A stretch of 62,880 bases of DNA, from assembly GCF_947331445.1 (NCBI RefSeq), contig NZ_CAMZOG010000014.1, positions 1 to 62,880 on the forward strand. Reading direction: 5' to 3'. A program made the translations under genes and the position numbers. Below the pieces are notes generated by a model. It searched no databases and had not been told where the DNA came from. It saw only the letters and a list, made by a program, of their open reading frames with translations. This document shows positions 55,502-62,880 of the stretch, in pieces. The stretch is from Parendozoicomonas sp. Alg238-R29. GTDB lineage: Bacteria > Pseudomonadota > Gammaproteobacteria > Pseudomonadales > Endozoicomonadaceae. Numbering within the stretch: the first letter of the stretch is position 1; each line of letters opens with the position of its first letter.

Positions 55502-55914
55502 TTCCATTCCAGCTTGCGTAGAAACCACTTGTCTTCAGTCTTTTCCCAATGCCCCGTGTAACTGATTAAACGGCCATTTTCCGGGATGAAAGAACTTTGG
55601 CCGGTAAGGATGGCTGTACCCCTGGTAACGGCAGTGTCACCGATTACTGTGGTGTCTCGACGAGTGGAGATCACATTGACTTCCTTATGGCGCATAAAAT
55701 GAAAAGCCATCATTCGCATGGCTGATTTTTTATCCAACTTATGACTGCCAGTAAACTCAGGGCTCAGGTTATCCAGAACCCGATCCATCTCTTTATTACT
55801 CAGCCCTGCAATGGCCTGATCAATGTTGTGGTTGATGACTTCTTCATCTGGCGGCTCGCTGCAGCTGGTCAGCAGCAGGGTGGTGAGAATGATGCTTGAA
55901 AACAGTCTGTTCAT
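55498..55914 (-). CDS. Lipoprotein with NTF2/SnoaL-like domain
   Basis: The 138-aa product has a lipoprotein signal (MNRLFSSIILTTLLLTSC) with the lipobox Cys at 18, followed by SEPPDEE. The mature part has helices (EVINHNIDQAIAGLSNKEMDRVLDNLS) and a beta sheet with TRRDTTVIGDTAVTRGTAIL and WEKTEDKWFLRKLEW, a pattern of NTF2-like ligand-binding or stress lipoproteins. No enzyme residues are evident. It overlaps the end of the Josephin-like gene by four bases, tail to tail. Confidence 0.75.
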   Translation of the reverse strand: MNRLFSSIILTTLLLTSCSEPPDEEVINHNIDQAIAGLSNKEMDRVLDNLSPEFTGSHKLDKKSAMRMMAFHFMRHKEVNVISTRRDTTVIGDTAVTRGTAILTGQSSFIPENGRLISYTGHWEKTEDKWFLRKLEWN

Positions 55915-56075
55915 TGCTTTCTTCTTGGTTTATTGTCTGAATCGTCTTTACTGATTCCTATCACTGATGATTTGATCAGAGCCGGTATAATTGCCTTTAA
56001 GATGGTGCTCCATAGGAGTAGTGTTGTAAATGTTGCGGTGGCACCAACACGTCAGGAACTCACAGGGATTTATCA

Positions 56076-57056
56076 ATGCTGACCCTCTACCCGCCCATTA
56101 AACCTTATGCTCGTCATAATCTGCCAGTCTCAGGTGGGCATAAAATTTATATTGATGAGAGCGGAAACCCGGAAGGTATACCCGTTATTTTCCTTCATGG
56201 GGGCCCTGGTGTTGCGTGCGATAAACACAGTCGTCGGTTCTTTGATCCACAGATGTACAGGATCATTATCTGGGATCAACGTGGCTGCGGGCGATCAACA
56301 CCTCACTCTGAATTGCAGGACAACACCACGGATGATTTGATCTCTGATATGGAGACAATCCGTACAGAGTTGAAAATTGATAAGTGGGTTGTACTGGGCG
56401 GTTCATGGGGGGCTACCCTCGGCCTGCTCTACGCTGCCCGACATGCTGATAAAGTTCTGGGTTTGATACTCCGTGGTGTTTTTCTTGGCAGAAAGAGTGA
56501 TACCAAGTGGTTGTTTGATCAACATGGTGCGGGTCGAATTTTCCCGGATTACTGGCAAACATTCGCGGCGCACTTTCCTGAAGATGAAAGGGATGATCTG
56601 CTGAAAGCCTGCCATCAGCGTTTGACTGGTGATGATGAACTGGCCCGTATGGGAGCCGCAAAAGCCTTTTGCACCTGGGATGCTCATTGCTCAACACTGC
56701 GGCCAAGCCAGGAAGTACTGGATAGCTTTTCTGACCCTCACAAAGCCATCGCACTGGCGCGCATTTGTATTCACTATCTGATGAATAATGTGTTCTTGAA
56801 CACTGACGGTGTTCTGCCAGAGCTCTCTGCAATAGAAGATATCCCCGGCATTATTGTGCATGGTCGTTACGATTTGATCTGCCCTTTGGAAAATGCCCTG
56901 ACTCTTCAGACAGTATGGAAAAACAGTGAGCTACATATAGTCAGAGATGCAGGGCACTCAGCTTTTGAGTCAGGGATTCGTGATGCAATGGTGCGTGCTA
57001 CGGATGAAATGGCTCGTCAGTTTAAAGCGGAATTTAATCTCGACAGAAGCTCGTAG
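56076..57056 (+). CDS. pip: Proline iminopeptidase
   Basis: Pip removes N-terminal proline from peptides. The 326-aa alpha/beta hydrolase shows the HGGPG oxyanion motif (VIFLHGGPGVACD), RGCGRSTPH, the nucleophile elbow GGSWGATLGL, the acid in VHGRYDLICP and the base His in RDAGHSAFE. Length matches the S33 family (about 315-320 aa). The start is supported by the conserved N-terminal YPPIKPYARHNLPV. It appears monocistronic, with a convergent small gene after it. Confidence 0.93.
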   Translation: MLTLYPPIKPYARHNLPVSGGHKIYIDESGNPEGIPVIFLHGGPGVACDKHSRRFFDPQMYRIIIWDQRGCGRSTPHSELQDNTTDDLISDMETIRTELKIDKWVVLGGSWGATLGLLYAARHADKVLGLILRGVFLGRKSDTKWLFDQHGAGRIFPDYWQTFAAHFPEDERDDLLKACHQRLTGDDELARMGAAKAFCTWDAHCSTLRPSQEVLDSFSDPHKAIALARICIHYLMNNVFLNTDGVLPELSAIEDIPGIIVHGRYDLICPLENALTLQTVWKNSELHIVRDAGHSAFESGIRDAMVRATDEMARQFKAEFNLDRSS

Positions 57057-57080
57057 CGCTGGGTTTTAAGGAGCAGTTGC

Positions 57081-57455
57081 TTAGTGGAACTGCTCCTGTA
57101 TCTCGAAGCTGTCGACAGCCAGTTTCCAAGTACCAGAATCCGTTTTTATCCATTCTTCCAGAGTAATAACGCCCCGGCCAACATTCATACGCCAGTTGGC
57201 TCCAAGATGTACTTTGCTCTCGTTGATCTCCTGCAACCAGATATCGGTATAAACCAGATCTGTGGCTCCTGATTGAATAAAAGGGCGCCAGAAGTTGTCG
57301 ATATTTTCCCGGCCGCTGTATTCTCCCATGGGTTTGGCTTTCATCTCCGCTTCCGGTATATAAGCCGAGATACAGTAGTCTGTATCTCCCTTGTTGAAGT
57401 GCTTGATCCAGTTTTTACTGGCGTTCAGCGTTGCTGTGAGACTGTCATGGTGCAT
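57081..57455 (-). CDS. SnoaL-like/NTF2-fold protein
   Basis: The product is a small cystatin-like NTF2 fold: a first helix (LNASKNWIKHFNKGDTDYCISAY), then AEMKAKPMGEYSGRENIDNFWRPFI and beta strands with VYTDIWLQEINESKVHLGANWRMNVG and TWKLAVDSFEIQEQF. Relatives are isomerases, cyclases or polyketide-type binding proteins; the reaction here is unknown. The ATG at 57455 is preferred, with a GTG at 57470 as an alternative. It is divergent from an SDR gene 75 bases away. Confidence 0.7.
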   Translation of the reverse strand: MHHDSLTATLNASKNWIKHFNKGDTDYCISAYIPEAEMKAKPMGEYSGRENIDNFWRPFIQSGATDLVYTDIWLQEINESKVHLGANWRMNVGRGVITLEEWIKTDSGTWKLAVDSFEIQEQFH

Positions 57456-57530
57456 GGTGAATGATCTCACGGAAAATGAATGGGAAAGTTTAGTTCGTAC
57501 ACTCAGTATCTGATTGGAAGAGTGGTGATT

Positions 57531-58208
57531 ATGAAGTACACCCTTATAACCGGTGCAACAGGTGGGCTTGGCAAAGCGCTGGCATTCCGGCTGGCACAGA
57601 AGCAGGAAACGCTTCTTTTAGTTGGCAGAAACAGCGATAAGTTGCAGACTCTTTCGGAAGAGTTATCCGGAGAACATCATATATTTTGCAGCGATCTGAG
57701 TGATGCTGAGGCTGTAGCAGCTTTGAAATGCTGGACGCAGGAGAACCTGGGATTACCTTCAACAGTTATCAACTGTGCTGGTGCTGGATTATTTGGTTCG
57801 CTGGAATCGTTGGATGACAAAGACATTCAGCAATCATTGATAGATAACCTTCTCCCCATCATTTATCCATGTAAGGCCTTTGTTCCAGATATGAAACAGG
57901 CTGGCGGTGTTATTGTGAATGTGATGTCGACCGCAGCATTGAAAGGAAAAGCGGGGGAATCTGTTTACTGTACCGCCAAATGGGGGGTGCGCGGATTTAC
58001 CGAATCCTTGCGGGAAGAGGTGAAAGGGTCTCAGTTAAGAGTGGTAGCAGTTTATCCTGCAGGTATGGCGACAGGTTTCTGGGAAAACACCGGTGTGAAC
58101 TATCCGGTTGAGAGTTTTATGTCTGCAGAGCAGGCGGCAGAGATGATTGTGGCTGCCTTAGGTCAGGTCAACAAAGGTTTTGTTTCTGATATAACGTTGA
58201 GTCGTTAA
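57531..58208 (+). CDS. Short-chain dehydrogenase/reductase
   Basis: The 225-aa product has the classical SDR elements: TGATGGLGKALAF for NAD(P) binding, NCAGAG after the fourth strand, the catalytic Ser in VMSTAALKGK, and YCTAK (YxxxK). The ATG at 57531 has GGAAGAG eight bases upstream and gives the standard MKYTLITGATGG opening; the frame is open 17 codons further upstream. Substrate unknown. It is followed 17 bases later by dtd. Confidence 0.88.
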   Translation: MKYTLITGATGGLGKALAFRLAQKQETLLLVGRNSDKLQTLSEELSGEHHIFCSDLSDAEAVAALKCWTQENLGLPSTVINCAGAGLFGSLESLDDKDIQQSLIDNLLPIIYPCKAFVPDMKQAGGVIVNVMSTAALKGKAGESVYCTAKWGVRGFTESLREEVKGSQLRVVAVYPAGMATGFWENTGVNYPVESFMSAEQAAEMIVAALGQVNKGFVSDITLSR

Positions 58209-58225
58209 CTATTTAGGAGTTGTGA

Positions 58226-58666
58226 GTGAAAGGACTGATTCAGCGAGTCAGCCAGGCCAGTGTGGTAGTGGATGGTGAGACTGTTGGTGAGATAGATCAT
58301 GGGATTCTTCTGCTGTTGGGTGTGGAAAAAGATGACACTCCGGAGAAGGCTGGAAAACTTCTGGATAAAGTTCTCAAGTATCGTATTTTTTCTGACGGCG
58401 CAGGTAAGATGAATCTCAGTCTTGCCGATACTGGTGGTGGTTTGCTGGTGGTGTCCCAGTTCACCCTGGTTGCCGATACCCGTAAAGGGTTGCGGCCAAG
58501 CTTCAGCTCTGGCGCATCCCCGGCATTGGGCGAAGAGCTTTACGAGCAGTTTGTTGAGATGGCAAAGAGCAGGCACTCAACAGTTGCTACTGGCAACTTT
58601 GGTGCTGATATGAAAGTCAGTCTGCTGAATGATGGGCCGGTTACGTTTATGCTGGAAGTTGCCTAG
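58226..58666 (+). CDS. dtd: D-aminoacyl-tRNA deacylase
   Basis: Dtd hydrolyses D-aminoacyl-tRNAs and mischarged glycyl-tRNA(Ala). The 146-aa product (E. coli 145) starts [17 protein letters not shown] and has the [17 protein letters not shown] and C-terminal [10 protein letters not shown] motifs, which contain the Thr and the Gly-cisPro core. The start codon is GTG with an AGGAG site ahead. It probably forms a unit with the SDR gene upstream. Its stop codon TAG is the start of a second copy of the dispersed repeat. Confidence 0.96.
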   Translation: MKGLIQRVSQASVVVDGETVGEIDHGILLLLGVEKDDTPEKAGKLLDKVLKYRIFSDGAGKMNLSLADTGGGLLVVSQFTLVADTRKGLRPSFSSGASPALGEELYEQFVEMAKSRHSTVATGNFGADMKVSLLNDGPVTFMLEVA

Positions 58667-58700
58667 GGGCGTTCTCAATGAGGCATCGAACTCAGCATTG
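58666..58700 (+). repeat. Left half of the dispersed palindromic repeat
   Basis: GGGGCGTTCTCAATGAGGCA and the following TCGAACTCAGCATTGCC match the left arm of 27810-27888 with a few changes. As at dodecin, the element begins at the G of the TAG stop. The right arm is absent and 10-bp repeats follow. Confidence 0.75.
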
Positions 58701-58740
58701 CCGAGAGCTATTGAGAGCTACCGAGAGCTACCGAGAGCTT
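58701..58740 (+). repeat. Four 10-bp tandem repeats
   Basis: CCGAGAGCTA, TTGAGAGCTA, CCGAGAGCTA and CCGAGAGCTT stand in a row between the half repeat and the IS1 InsA remnant. Confidence 0.9.
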
Positions 58741-58861
58741 CTATGGGTAGACGACTGCAGTTGCGGCACAGGTAGCGTTGTAGTCCAGAAGGCGCTTTGC
58801 CGTTCTTGACTACGCCATTCGTGGTATCGCAGTGAACACAAGCCACTTGAATGATTGTCAT
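58718..58861 (-). pseudogene. insA: Remnant of IS1-family InsA (zinc-finger N-terminus)
   Basis: The minus-strand frame from ATG 58861 reads MTIIQVACVHCDTTNGVVKN and then GKAPSGLQRYLCRNC, closely like the InsA N-terminus of IS1, with its two CxxC zinc pairs and the NGK...GxQRYxC pattern. After about 40 codons the frame runs into the 10-bp repeats and stops. No InsB or terminal repeats follow, so this is a truncated fragment. Confidence 0.8.
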
Positions 58862-58993
58862 GGAGAGTAAGGAAATAGCGGAAATACCAGAGGAAAAAGC
58901 TACTTCCTATACGCTATCAACGCATCTGATTTACTACCCTGTTTTCAGGGAAACGTTCGATGCACTGTCAAAATGGGCAAGCAAGCATAACGA
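58862..58993. other. Spacer between the InsA remnant and the argS terminator
   Basis: Together with 58667-58861 this belongs to a 380-base stretch without an intact gene. A plus-strand frame from 58851 enters argS in antisense and is not supported. Confidence 0.4.
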
Positions 58994-59023
58994 AAAGCGC
59001 CAGCTCCTAAGAGCTGGCGTTTT
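58994..59023. terminator. argS terminator
   Basis: CGCCAGCTC / GAGCTGGCG (9 bp, CTAA loop) with TTTT on both sides in the respective orientation lies just beyond the argS stop and can act bidirectionally. Confidence 0.8.
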
Positions 59024-59047
59024 GGGAAGTAAAACAGAACAATTGTT

Positions 59048-60790
59048 TTACATCTGTTCAACAGTCTCGATAGTCAGGCAACCCAGACCCAGCTTCAGAA
59101 CACGGGCAGTCAGAGCGCACAGCTGCAGACGACTGTTCTTCACGTCAGCAGCAACATCGTCCTTGTTGACAGGACAGAACTCGTAGAACTTCATAAAGGC
59201 GCCAGCCAGCTCGAACAGATAGGAGCACAGAATATGTGGCATACCTTCACGGGCAACGCCGTCTACTGCTTCACTGAACTGCATCAACTTGATAGCCAGT
59301 TCACGCTCAGCCTGTTCGGTGATCTTGATATCGCCGGTCAGGGAAGCCGCTTCAACACCAGCCTTACGGAAGATGCTCTGTACACGGGTGTAAGCGTACA
59401 TCATGTAAGGAGCAGTGTTACCTTCGAAGGAGAGCATGTTGTCCCAGTCGAACACATAGTCACTGGTACGATTCTTGGAAAGGTCAGAGTACTTCACAGA
59501 CCCCATAGCGACAGCGTTAACAACCTGAGCTTTTTGCTCGGCAGTCATATCTGCGCCTTTCTCGTTGATCAGCTTTTCTGCACGGGCAGTGGCTTCGTTC
59601 AGCAGAGTAGCCAGTTTCACAACGCCACCGGCACGGGTCTTGAAAGGCTTGTTATCTTTACCCAGCATCATACCGAAGTAGTGATGTTCTAAAGTTACGT
59701 TCTCAGGTACAAAACCAGCCTTGCGAACGATGGTCCAGGCCTGCTGCAGGTGCTGAGCCTGACGGGCATCGATATAGTACAGGATACGGTCAGCACCAAA
59801 ATTATCGTAACGGTACTTGGCACAGGCCAGATCGGTAGTGGTGTATAGGTAGCCGCCGTCACGCTTCTGGATGATAACGCCCATTGGGTCACCATCCTTG
59901 TTCTTGAACTCGTCAAGGTAAACAACCATGGCACCGTTGTCTTCAACGGCCAGACCTTTCTCCTTCAGGTCGGCTACGATGCCGGGCAGCATGTCGTTGT
60001 ACATGCTCTCGCCCATAGTGTCTTCAGCGGTAATCTTCACACCTAGACGCTTGTAGGTGCGCAGGTTCTGCTCCATGGTCACGTCAACCAGCTTTTGCCA
60101 CTGCTGTCGGCACCACTCATCACCACCCTGCAGCTTCACCACGTAGTTACGAGCACGTTCGGCAAAGGCTTCGTCTTCATCGTAGTGCTTCTTGGACTGA
60201 CGGTAGAACTCTTCCAGATCGCCCAGCTCGGAGTTCATAACGTCAGGGTTGGTTTTCTGCAGCTCTTCCAGATGTGCGATCAGCATACCGAACTGGGTAC
60301 CCCAGTCGCCGATGTGGTTAGCCCGCACAACCTTGTTGCCGAGAAACTCCAGAGTTTGGGAAACCGCATCACCGATAACGGTAGAACGCAGGTGAGCCAC
60401 GTGCATCTCTTTCGCAACGTTTGGAGCGGAGAGGTCAACAACAATAGTTTGAGGCTTTTCAGTTTTGGCTACACCTGCACGCTCATCCTTGCTGTAGCCA
60501 GCCAGGGTTGCAGCCATCCACTCAGGCTTCAGGAAAATGTTGATAAAGCCGGGGCCAGCAATTTCAATTTTGTCGGCGGTTTCAGAGAGATCCAGGTTAT
60601 CAATAACCTTTTGAGCCAACTCACGAGGATTCATGCCCAGTTTCTTGGCCACTGGCATCGCACCATTGGACTGATAATCACCGAACTGAGCGCGGGCGCT
60701 TTGGCGAATCATTGCCGGGCTGTCGGCAGGTGCGCCAGCGGCCATGAGGGCGGCGGATATCTTTTGGTCAAGGAACTTGAGCACGTTCAT
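59048..60790 (-). CDS. argS: Arginyl-tRNA synthetase
   Basis: ArgS charges tRNA-Arg. The 580-aa product (E. coli 577) has the N-terminal additional domain ([17 protein letters not shown]), the class I HIGH-type motif in [19 protein letters not shown], the [16 protein letters not shown] segment, the [21 protein letters not shown] region and the C-terminal anticodon-binding domain ([25 protein letters not shown]). A canonical KMSKS is not seen, as is normal for many ArgRS. It is divergent from a SPOR-domain gene, as in Pseudomonas, though with a 468-base gap. Confidence 0.97.
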   Translation of the reverse strand: MNVLKFLDQKISAALMAAGAPADSPAMIRQSARAQFGDYQSNGAMPVAKKLGMNPRELAQKVIDNLDLSETADKIEIAGPGFINIFLKPEWMAATLAGYSKDERAGVAKTEKPQTIVVDLSAPNVAKEMHVAHLRSTVIGDAVSQTLEFLGNKVVRANHIGDWGTQFGMLIAHLEELQKTNPDVMNSELGDLEEFYRQSKKHYDEDEAFAERARNYVVKLQGGDEWCRQQWQKLVDVTMEQNLRTYKRLGVKITAEDTMGESMYNDMLPGIVADLKEKGLAVEDNGAMVVYLDEFKNKDGDPMGVIIQKRDGGYLYTTTDLACAKYRYDNFGADRILYYIDARQAQHLQQAWTIVRKAGFVPENVTLEHHYFGMMLGKDNKPFKTRAGGVVKLATLLNEATARAEKLINEKGADMTAEQKAQVVNAVAMGSVKYSDLSKNRTSDYVFDWDNMLSFEGNTAPYMMYAYTRVQSIFRKAGVEAASLTGDIKITEQAERELAIKLMQFSEAVDGVAREGMPHILCSYLFELAGAFMKFYEFCPVNKDDVAADVKNSRLQLCALTARVLKLGLGCLTIETVEQM

Positions 60791-61258
60791 GGAGCAATCC
60801 TTAATTCAGGCGGTGCAGATTTGAGTAAGTTTACAAGGGTTTAGCCGAAATGGCGGTGGCAGTTAAGGAAACTGCGCCAACGTCGAATCAGTTATATCAT
60901 CGTCGGATTAAATTCTGGCGGGAGCGAATATCAGAGAAAAATACAGCCACAGCTATTCCGGCGAAAGAAATACCGGTGCTTTTTGATAGAAAATGGTCAT
61001 TTTTACTGGCTGTCATCATGCACAGCATGCTATCGGAATTCCATATCTCTCACAAGACGGCTAACCCTGATATTACCCGCTATTGTATTGATGACCGATT
61101 AGTCTTGCTTAGAAAGCAAAACTCGCGGCGCTACTGCCATGCAGTGAAGAACTCTTTGTGGCAGGATGGAGATAATATTTTTAGGTTTCAGTCCTGTATA
61201 CAAAAACGGGTTGTTAAGCAGGGTATAACCTGCGTTTCTTTTTGTCCTTGAGGGAATT
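60791..61258. other. Divergent spacer between argS and the SPOR gene
   Basis: A 468-base gap. A 133-codon plus-strand frame (60850-61251) crosses it, but it has an abnormal composition with no recognisable domain and runs through a terminator-like hairpin. I do not accept it as a gene. The gap should hold promoters for both flanking genes. Confidence 0.5.
61218..61244 (+). terminator. Terminator-like hairpin ahead of the SPOR gene
   Basis: GCAGG / CCTGC around GTATAA is followed by GTTTCTTTTTG. The short stem makes it weak; a leader role is possible. Confidence 0.4.
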
Positions 61259-61876
61259 ATGGCGGGCGCTAACAGAGGGACTGGCAGGCGGACTGGCAGA
61301 CATGGAAATAAACATAAAAAGGCAGGGGCAAAAGCAAAGGTGCCCGGCTGGTTATTGCTGATTGCTGGTATTGTCATTGGCGGTTTTGGCATGATGCTTA
61401 CGGAGCTGGCGCCTAACGTTGGTATGACACCCGGTGCGAAGTCGACCACGGTTAATAAGGAAGGAGAAACTGAAGCGAAGGGGCCGGTTTTTGATTTTTA
61501 TACGCTTTTGCCTGAATCAGAAGTTTTGGTGCCTTCAGAGAAAAAGACTGATCAGCAAAAGCCTCCGGTTAAGAAAACAGTAACCAAATCAGAACCGGAA
61601 AAATCAAAAACCCCTTATTCTGAAGAACAGGCGAAAAGCGGCCACCGATATCTACTGCAGGCAGGATCATTTCGAAGTGCGCAGGATGCTGACCGGCTTC
61701 GGGCACAGTTGATTCTTACCGGCTTTGAGGCTCGTATTGAGAAAGTTAAAGTTCGCGGCGGGGAGCAGTGGCACCGAGTTCAACTTGGCCCTTTTAACAG
61801 TGAGACAGAAGTGAGAGCTGTGCGGCAGCAGCTGGCTTCACAGGGCTTGGAAACCATGCTGCTGCAACAGCGGTAA
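61259..61876 (+). CDS. SPOR-domain cell-envelope protein (FtsN-like)
   Basis: SPOR domains bind denuded septal peptidoglycan, and FtsN-type proteins trigger constriction. The 205-aa product has a basic cytoplasmic N-terminus (about 1-28), one membrane helix (VPGWLLLIAGIVIGGFGMML, about 28-48), a K/P/E-rich periplasmic linker and a C-terminal SPOR domain (about 128-205: YLLQAGSFRSAQDADRLRAQL, ARIEKV, WHRVQLGPF). TGAGGGA precedes the ATG. In Pseudomonas the gene beside argS is followed by hslV and hslU; here an IS4 element follows after a gene fragment. Confidence 0.9.
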   Translation: MAGANRGTGRRTGRHGNKHKKAGAKAKVPGWLLLIAGIVIGGFGMMLTELAPNVGMTPGAKSTTVNKEGETEAKGPVFDFYTLLPESEVLVPSEKKTDQQKPPVKKTVTKSEPEKSKTPYSEEQAKSGHRYLLQAGSFRSAQDADRLRAQLILTGFEARIEKVKVRGGEQWHRVQLGPFNSETEVRAVRQQLASQGLETMLLQQR

Positions 61877-61896
61877 GCGGATAATAAGCGCTCTCG

Positions 61897-62214
61897 TCAA
61901 TTACCCTGCCAGCTGCAGTCGAAACCTATTAGCGTTGTTCCTGAACAGCGTATGGTTCCACTCTGGTTGGCAGTGATTTCAGTATTACGCCCTGCAACGG
62001 CTCCCAGTTTAAGTTTGGCTCCCGGAGCTAGCTGAAGACTTGTGTAATCCCCTTTATTCATTGATGCATCTACTTTACCGCCACAACTCTGGGGGTTGTC
62101 TTCTGTCTCGTACGTCAAGATATATACACCATTGTGTTTGAGGATAACGTCGTAACAAAAGATTGTATCCGTATCGAGGAAGATCGGGTTATCAACCCGT
62201 GTGTAGGTGTACAC
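61897..62214 (-). CDS. Partial hypothetical protein next to the IS element
   Basis: Not recognised. The 105-codon frame begins with GTG and has no ribosome binding site, and it stays open upstream to about 62262 in the IS end (FLDFFNRTAVYTYTRVDN), which suggests a gene whose 5' part was lost when the IS4 element arrived. The product has a likely beta-rich C-terminal domain with paired Cys (FCYD, SCGG, IRCSG, FDCSW) and no membrane segment. It may be the C-terminus of a secreted protein. Confidence 0.4.
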   Translation of the reverse strand: MYTYTRVDNPIFLDTDTIFCYDVILKHNGVYILTYETEDNPQSCGGKVDASMNKGDYTSLQLAPGAKLKLGAVAGRNTEITANQSGTIRCSGTTLIGFDCSWQGN

Positions 62215-62249
62215 TGCTGTCCGGTTAAAAAAATCGAGAAAGGCGTGAG

Positions 62250-62325
62250 ATGTCTGTCTTTAGTGGTTTGCGGTAAAATAGCGGTTGTCGAGACAGCTAT
62301 TTCACAAAACAAAAAAGACAGACAT
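62250..62325 (+). promoter_or_regulatory. Nested inverted repeats at the left end of the IS4 element
   Basis: ATGTCTGTCTTT (62250-62261) is the exact reverse complement of AAAGACAGACAT (62314-62325), and AAATAGC/GCTATTT forms an inner stem. The outer arm ends on the AT of the transposase ATG, so a read-through transcript would fold and hide the start codon. Confidence 0.65.
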
Positions 62326-62880
62326 GAAGCATCATAACAGCGTTTTCCAACAGTTACTCAAAACAATCCCACGTCACCAGTTTCAGAAGGTCGTTGATCG
62401 CCACAACGGGGATCATCGCATCAGGACTCTGTCATGCTGGACTCAGCTCGTTGCCATGATGTTTGCTCAACTGGCCAGCCGGGTTTCCATTCGGGATCTG
62501 GTTGAGAATTTTAATACCTGCCACAATCACCATTATCATTTGGGTGTCTCTCGCATAAAGCGTTCTTCATTGTCAGATGCTAACAGCACCCGGGCGGTTG
62601 GCATTTTCTCAGAAACCTTTTTCTTTCTATTACAAAAGGTCAGAAGCCATCTGCCTCGGGGAGCGGCCAGTGATATGGTTCGCCTGATTGATTCCACGAC
62701 CATTGACTTAAATTTGAACCAGTTTGAGTGGGCGCATTTCCGAAAAACCAAAGGCGGCATAAAGCTTCATACGGTGTATGACCCGAAGGCAGATACACCA
62801 ACGTTTTTCGAACTAACCACCGCCAAGAAAAATGACTGTAAAGTGGCTCAGAACCTTCCCATCATGGCAGGTGTCACCTA
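62324..62880 (+). CDS. IS4-family transposase (DUF4372 type), cut by the window end
   Basis: The open frame from ATG 62324 runs off the window after about 185 codons. It begins MKHHNSVFQQLLKTIPRHQF, then WTQLVAMMFAQLASRVSIRDL, VSRIKRSSLSDANSTRAVGI and the catalytic-domain motif RLIDSTTIDL with the first Asp of the DDE triad, followed by FRKTKGGIKLHTVYDP. The N-terminal domain is the DUF4372 type found in one IS4 subgroup. The rest of the transposase and the right terminal repeat lie outside the window. The element occupies the place where hslV would be expected. Confidence 0.85.
   Translation, partial: MKHHNSVFQQLLKTIPRHQFQKVVDRHNGDHRIRTLSCWTQLVAMMFAQLASRVSIRDLVENFNTCHNHHYHLGVSRIKRSSLSDANSTRAVGIFSETFFFLLQKVRSHLPRGAASDMVRLIDSTTIDLNLNQFEWAHFRKTKGGIKLHTVYDPKADTPTFFELTTAKKNDCKVAQNLPIMAGVT

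Noticed and set aside
58851-59186. 111-codon plus-strand frame at the end of argS
   Set aside because: Second half is antisense to argS and the first half crosses a terminator.
60850-61251. 133-codon plus-strand frame between argS and the SPOR gene
   Set aside because: No domain, odd composition, and it crosses a terminator-like hairpin and the expected promoter zone.

Overview
The window reads as a chromosomal segment of a gammaproteobacterium of the Pseudomonas/Oceanospirillales kind. Three conserved syntenies support this: initiator tRNA-rimP-nusA-infB-rbfA-truB-rpsO-pnp, the macromolecular-synthesis set rpsU-dnaG-rpoD divergent from tsaD, and a pilB/pilA/nadC neighbourhood like that of Pseudomonas. 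Large eukaryote-like proteins (a SET-domain protein, a Josephin-like cysteine protease, an RG-repeat protein) and IS fragments among housekeeping genes point to a host-associated marine lineage such as Endozoicomonas. That placement is inference; no rRNA is present to prove it.

Layout. 1-9.6 kb: translation and RNA-metabolism operon, with several intrinsic terminators placed inside it. 9.6-14.6 kb: rpoD, dnaG and rpsU on the minus strand. 14.6-17.7 kb: tsaD, folB and folK facing cca. 17.8-24.4 kb: type IV pilus genes pilB and pilA, then ligB, galE and nadC. 24.4-31.9 kb: a membrane histidine kinase, a ketopantoate reductase, dodecin, YajQ, an AmpG-type permease, an alkyltransferase-like protein and a Dyp peroxidase. 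32-39 kb: an accessory stretch with a K/E-repeat protein, an acyl-CoA dehydrogenase, an AraC regulator, a small orphan and a 996-aa RG-repeat protein. 39-50.3 kb: rlmI, a secreted hypothetical, gcvR, fadD, an LPS block (hldE, msbA, InaA/WaaP-like kinase) and typA. 50.4-55.5 kb: an effector-like island with a roughly 1200-aa SET protein divergent from a Josephin-like protease, bracketed on the SET side by two copies of an IS1595-like transposase fragment. 55.5-62.9 kb: a lipoprotein, proline iminopeptidase, an NTF2-like protein, an SDR, dtd, argS, a SPOR-domain protein and the start of an IS4-family element that runs off the window.

How the genes work together. The first 14 kb is the growth core: RimP and RbfA mature the 30S subunit, IF2 uses the initiator tRNA encoded just upstream, NusA and PNPase govern transcription and RNA decay, and S21, primase and sigma-70 link translation, replication and transcription. 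HldE, MsbA and the kinase build and export LPS. AmpG recycles muropeptides. FadD and the acyl-CoA dehydrogenase handle fatty acids.

The most unusual content is the SET/Josephin-like pair, the RG-repeat protein, a dispersed hairpin repeat that begins at the TAG stop codons of two unrelated genes, and a ligB gene that encodes an apparent signal peptide and has its ribosome binding site buried in a perfect hairpin. All functional statements come from reading motifs and gene order; no database search was run.
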